This document shows positions 62,313 through 64,000 of a stretch of DNA of 64,000 nt, piece by piece. Source of the stretch: Luteolibacter algae (lineage in GTDB: Bacteria > Verrucomicrobiota > Verrucomicrobiia > Verrucomicrobiales > Akkermansiaceae); assembly GCF_042683045.1 (NCBI RefSeq), contig NZ_JBHUIT010000034.1:1-64000 (forward strand), given 5' to 3'. Position 1 is the stretch's first letter. Every line of letters begins with the position of its first letter. Position numbers and translations under genes: made by a program. The notes below the pieces were generated by a model. It did not search any database. It had not been told where the DNA came from and saw only the letters and a list, made by a program, of their open reading frames with translations.

Positions 62313-62930
62313 ATGAGTATCTCGATGGTTATCGGCCTGGGAAATCCAGGCAGGCAATATGAAGCAACCCGTCATAATGTTGGCTTTATGCTTTTGGATC
62401 GTCTTGCAGCGCAGGATGGAGCCGTGTTCAAGTCAGAGCCAAAATGGCAGGCACATATCGCAAAGCTCGGCGACGGGTTGATTCTGGTGAAACCCCAGAC
62501 GTTTATGAATTTGAGCGGTAGGTCGGTGCGTCAGATACTAACATTTTATAAGTGGCAGCCCGATAGGATACTCGTTGCGTATGATGACGTCTCATTGCCT
62601 CTTGGACATCTAAGATTCCGCGAAAAAGGCTCCGCTGGCGGGCATAACGGAATCAAATCCATTATCGAGCATTTGGGCGGGGATGGATTTGCCAGATTGA
62701 AAATGGGAATCGGTGCCGCACGCAGTGGAGAGATGACAGGTCACGTGTTGGGAAAATTCTCCTCTGATGAGCACGAAGACTTAGAAAACATGCTTGCCAC
62801 TGCGCAAGAAGCCGTTCAGGTTTCGCGCTCCCAAGGTATTGCCTTGGCCTCGAACCGTTTTAATACACCACGGATTAAAATACCGCGTAACCAACCAACA
62901 AAGAATAACGAAGATGAGCCGCAAATATGA
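62313..62930 (+). CDS. pth: Peptidyl-tRNA hydrolase
   Basis: Frees tRNA from peptidyl-tRNA that has dropped off ribosomes. 205 residues. VIGLGNPGRQYEATRHNVGF with catalytic His, KPQTFMNLSGRSV with Asn, ILVAYDDVSLPLGHLRFREK with Asp, and GSAGGHNGIKSIIEHLGG. The start ATG 62313 or 62325 (MVIGLGNP). The last codons overlap the rpsF start by 17 bases, implying coupled translation. Confidence 0.96.
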   Translation: MSISMVIGLGNPGRQYEATRHNVGFMLLDRLAAQDGAVFKSEPKWQAHIAKLGDGLILVKPQTFMNLSGRSVRQILTFYKWQPDRILVAYDDVSLPLGHLRFREKGSAGGHNGIKSIIEHLGGDGFARLKMGIGAARSGEMTGHVLGKFSSDEHEDLENMLATAQEAVQVSRSQGIALASNRFNTPRIKIPRNQPTKNNEDEPQI

Positions 62931-63201
62931 AGGTCTGATTGTCCTGACAACCAAGAACCAAGAAGGCAGCATGGATGACTTGGTCTCCGCTGTTGCAAAA
63001 GACATGGAGTCCTCAGGAGCAAAAGTTGAAAACATCAACAACATGGGCCGCCGTGAATTCGCAAACACACCGCGCAAGATCACTGGTGCCCATTACGTGA
63101 CCTACACAATTTCTGGCGAACCTGATTGCATTTCCAAAATTCAGGAGAAACTTGCCCTTAACGAATCTGTTTATCTGAATCAGTTCAATCGCGTTGCCTG
63201 A
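62914..63201 (+). CDS. rpsF: Ribosomal protein bS6
   Basis: 95 residues, normal length. MSRKYEGLIVLTTKNQEGSM, GAKVENINNMGRREFANTPR and HYVTYTISGEPDCISKIQEK match bS6, which pairs with S18 on the 30S platform. The ssb gene follows after 67 bases, the classic rpsF-ssb order, but rpsR and rplI that usually come next are absent here. Confidence 0.96.
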   Translation: MSRKYEGLIVLTTKNQEGSMDDLVSAVAKDMESSGAKVENINNMGRREFANTPRKITGAHYVTYTISGEPDCISKIQEKLALNESVYLNQFNRVA

Positions 63202-63268
63202 TTCGGCGAGTCGCATTGAAAAGATCAGCAGCTTTATATCCACTACCTAACTTTCTATATTTCCCATT

Positions 63269-63745
63269 ATGGCTAATTTAAACAAAGTAATGCTGCTCGG
63301 AAACCTCACCCGCGATCCGGAATTGAGACACACCCCGAAGGGCTCGGCCGTTGCCGATCTTGGAGTGGCAGTGAATCGTAAAATTCAGGATGGAAATGGT
63401 GGATGGAAGGACGAGACGACGTTTGTCGATGTTACCGTTTGGGGAAGTAGTGCGGAAAACGCACAGAAGTATCTTACCAAGGGCCGGGGAGTCTTCATCG
63501 AAGGGCGGCTCCAGATGGATACCTGGGATGACAAAGCCACAGGCCAAAAGCGTAGTAAGCTGAAGGTTGTGGCAGATAATCTCCAGTTTCTACCCGATGG
63601 AAGAGGTGGAAATGGCGGCGGGAGTGGCTCACGCCAGGCTTCCAACGACTACAATAACGGATCTGATTCACATAGCGGTGGCCGTCAAGGTGGCTCCGCT
63701 GCCCCGATCGATGATTATCAGGAGGATGACGATATCCCGTTTTGA
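63269..63745 (+). CDS. ssb: Single-stranded DNA-binding protein
   Basis: 158 residues. OB-fold core (NKVMLLGNLTRDPELRHTPK, TFVDVTVWGSSAENAQKYL, GRGVFIEGRLQMDTWDDKAT), a Gly/Ser/Asn-rich linker and the acidic tip DDDIPF that recruits repair and replication partners. No Shine-Dalgarno sequence; the leader is CT-rich and AT-rich. Followed by a shared terminator. Confidence 0.97.
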   Translation: MANLNKVMLLGNLTRDPELRHTPKGSAVADLGVAVNRKIQDGNGGWKDETTFVDVTVWGSSAENAQKYLTKGRGVFIEGRLQMDTWDDKATGQKRSKLKVVADNLQFLPDGRGGNGGGSGSRQASNDYNNGSDSHSGGRQGGSAAPIDDYQEDDDIPF

Positions 63746-63767
63746 TTTCTTGAAGGATCTATTTTCC

Positions 63768-63798
63768 AAAAAGGCGGTCAATTTGGCCGCCTTTTTTT
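63768..63798. terminator. Bidirectional intrinsic terminator
   Basis: AAAAAGGCGG (63768-63777) pairs perfectly with CCGCCTTTTT (63787-63796), giving T-runs on both strands between ssb and the convergent pyrB end. Confidence 0.9.
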
Positions 63799-63824
63799 GT
63801 TCCGGGATTAGATAGCGGAATATG

Positions 63825-64000
63825 TCACATATGGGATTCGTTGGAATTCGGTTTCAGATAGTAGAGCACGGCCATCCGAGCGGCGATGCCGTTCTCAACC
63901 TGATCATTGATGAGCGAACGTTCGTAGTCCATTACTGCATCGCAGAGCTCGACACCACGGTTCACAGGGCCCGGGTGCATGAGATAGAGACCGCGTTTAC
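63825..64000 (-). CDS. pyrB: Aspartate carbamoyltransferase, C-terminal part (cut by window edge)
   Basis: The minus strand reads in frame from the right edge to a stop at 63825-63827: KRGLYLMHPGPVNRGVELCD, then ERSLINDQVENGIAARMAVL, then a short tail. This is the conserved end of aspartate carbamoyltransferase (MHPGPxNRGxE and Q-x2-N/EG-x2-RMA), which makes carbamoyl aspartate in pyrimidine synthesis. Only 58 codons are visible; the start lies beyond the window. Confidence 0.93.
   Translation of the reverse strand, partial: KRGLYLMHPGPVNRGVELCDAVMDYERSLINDQVENGIAARMAVLYYLKPNSNESHM

Overview
The window is dense bacterial chromosome with moderate G+C, almost certainly from a member of the Verrucomicrobiota close to Verrucomicrobiaceae/Akkermansiaceae. 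The strongest pointer is a five-gene block at 20472-27806. Its order, lengths and motifs match the type IV pilus-like locus Amuc_1102-1101-1100-1099-1098 of Akkermansia muciniphila. Supporting signs are a PEP-CTERM protein, a secreted sulfatase, an SHD1-domain secreted protein, a tricorn-like protease, several lineage-type secreted proteins of unknown function, and very few Shine-Dalgarno sequences before start codons. No prophage, CRISPR array or secondary-metabolite cluster is visible. The only mobile element is an IS1182-like transposase cut by the left edge.

Layout. 1-1500: transposase fragment and a small acidic ORF. 1.5-10.2 kb: trpC, tRNA-Gly, prmA, two secreted or anchored proteins of unknown function (one resembling a metallopeptidase that has lost its zinc site), yjbQ, nadC-birA, a DUF817 membrane protein, argG and a lysine/alanine-rich basic protein. 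10.2-18.7 kb: recO, two TPR proteins, proC, then an envelope-biogenesis run (bamD-like and lptE-like lipoproteins) followed by two related single-pass membrane proteins, one with a zinc ribbon. 18.7-20.3 kb: aroD-aroE. 20.5-27.8 kb: the pilus-like/secretin locus. 28-39.7 kb: RRM protein, alr, tricorn-like protease, YitT protein, clpB, sulfatase, release-factor-like protein and pgsA. 39.7-49 kb: gnd, an alpha/beta hydrolase lacking its serine, secreted proteins, a DEAD-box helicase with DEVD, gpmI and a dCMP deaminase. 49-60.3 kb: rarD, zinc-ribbon coiled-coil protein plus squalene/phytoene synthase, sugar isomerase plus Gfo/Idh/MocA oxidoreductase, two aminotransferases, fmt and a flavoprotein. 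60.3-64 kb: glycerate kinase, rplY-pth-rpsF-ssb, and the 3' end of pyrB entering from the right edge.

How the genes work together. Most are core metabolism (Trp, Arg, Pro, shikimate, NAD, biotin, pentose phosphate, glycolysis) and translation or repair genes in short operons closed by clear hairpin terminators, several of which serve convergent gene pairs. The most distinctive unit is the secretin locus: a predicted outer-membrane secretin with N-terminal TPRs, a PilM-like cytoplasmic ATPase-fold domain fused to a PilN-like membrane and periplasmic segment, two bitopic inner-membrane proteins (one with a calcium-loop motif) and a secreted protein resembling Amuc_1102. It looks like a trans-envelope alignment and secretin complex encoded apart from pilins and motor ATPases. 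No intergenic stretch exceeds 300 bases.
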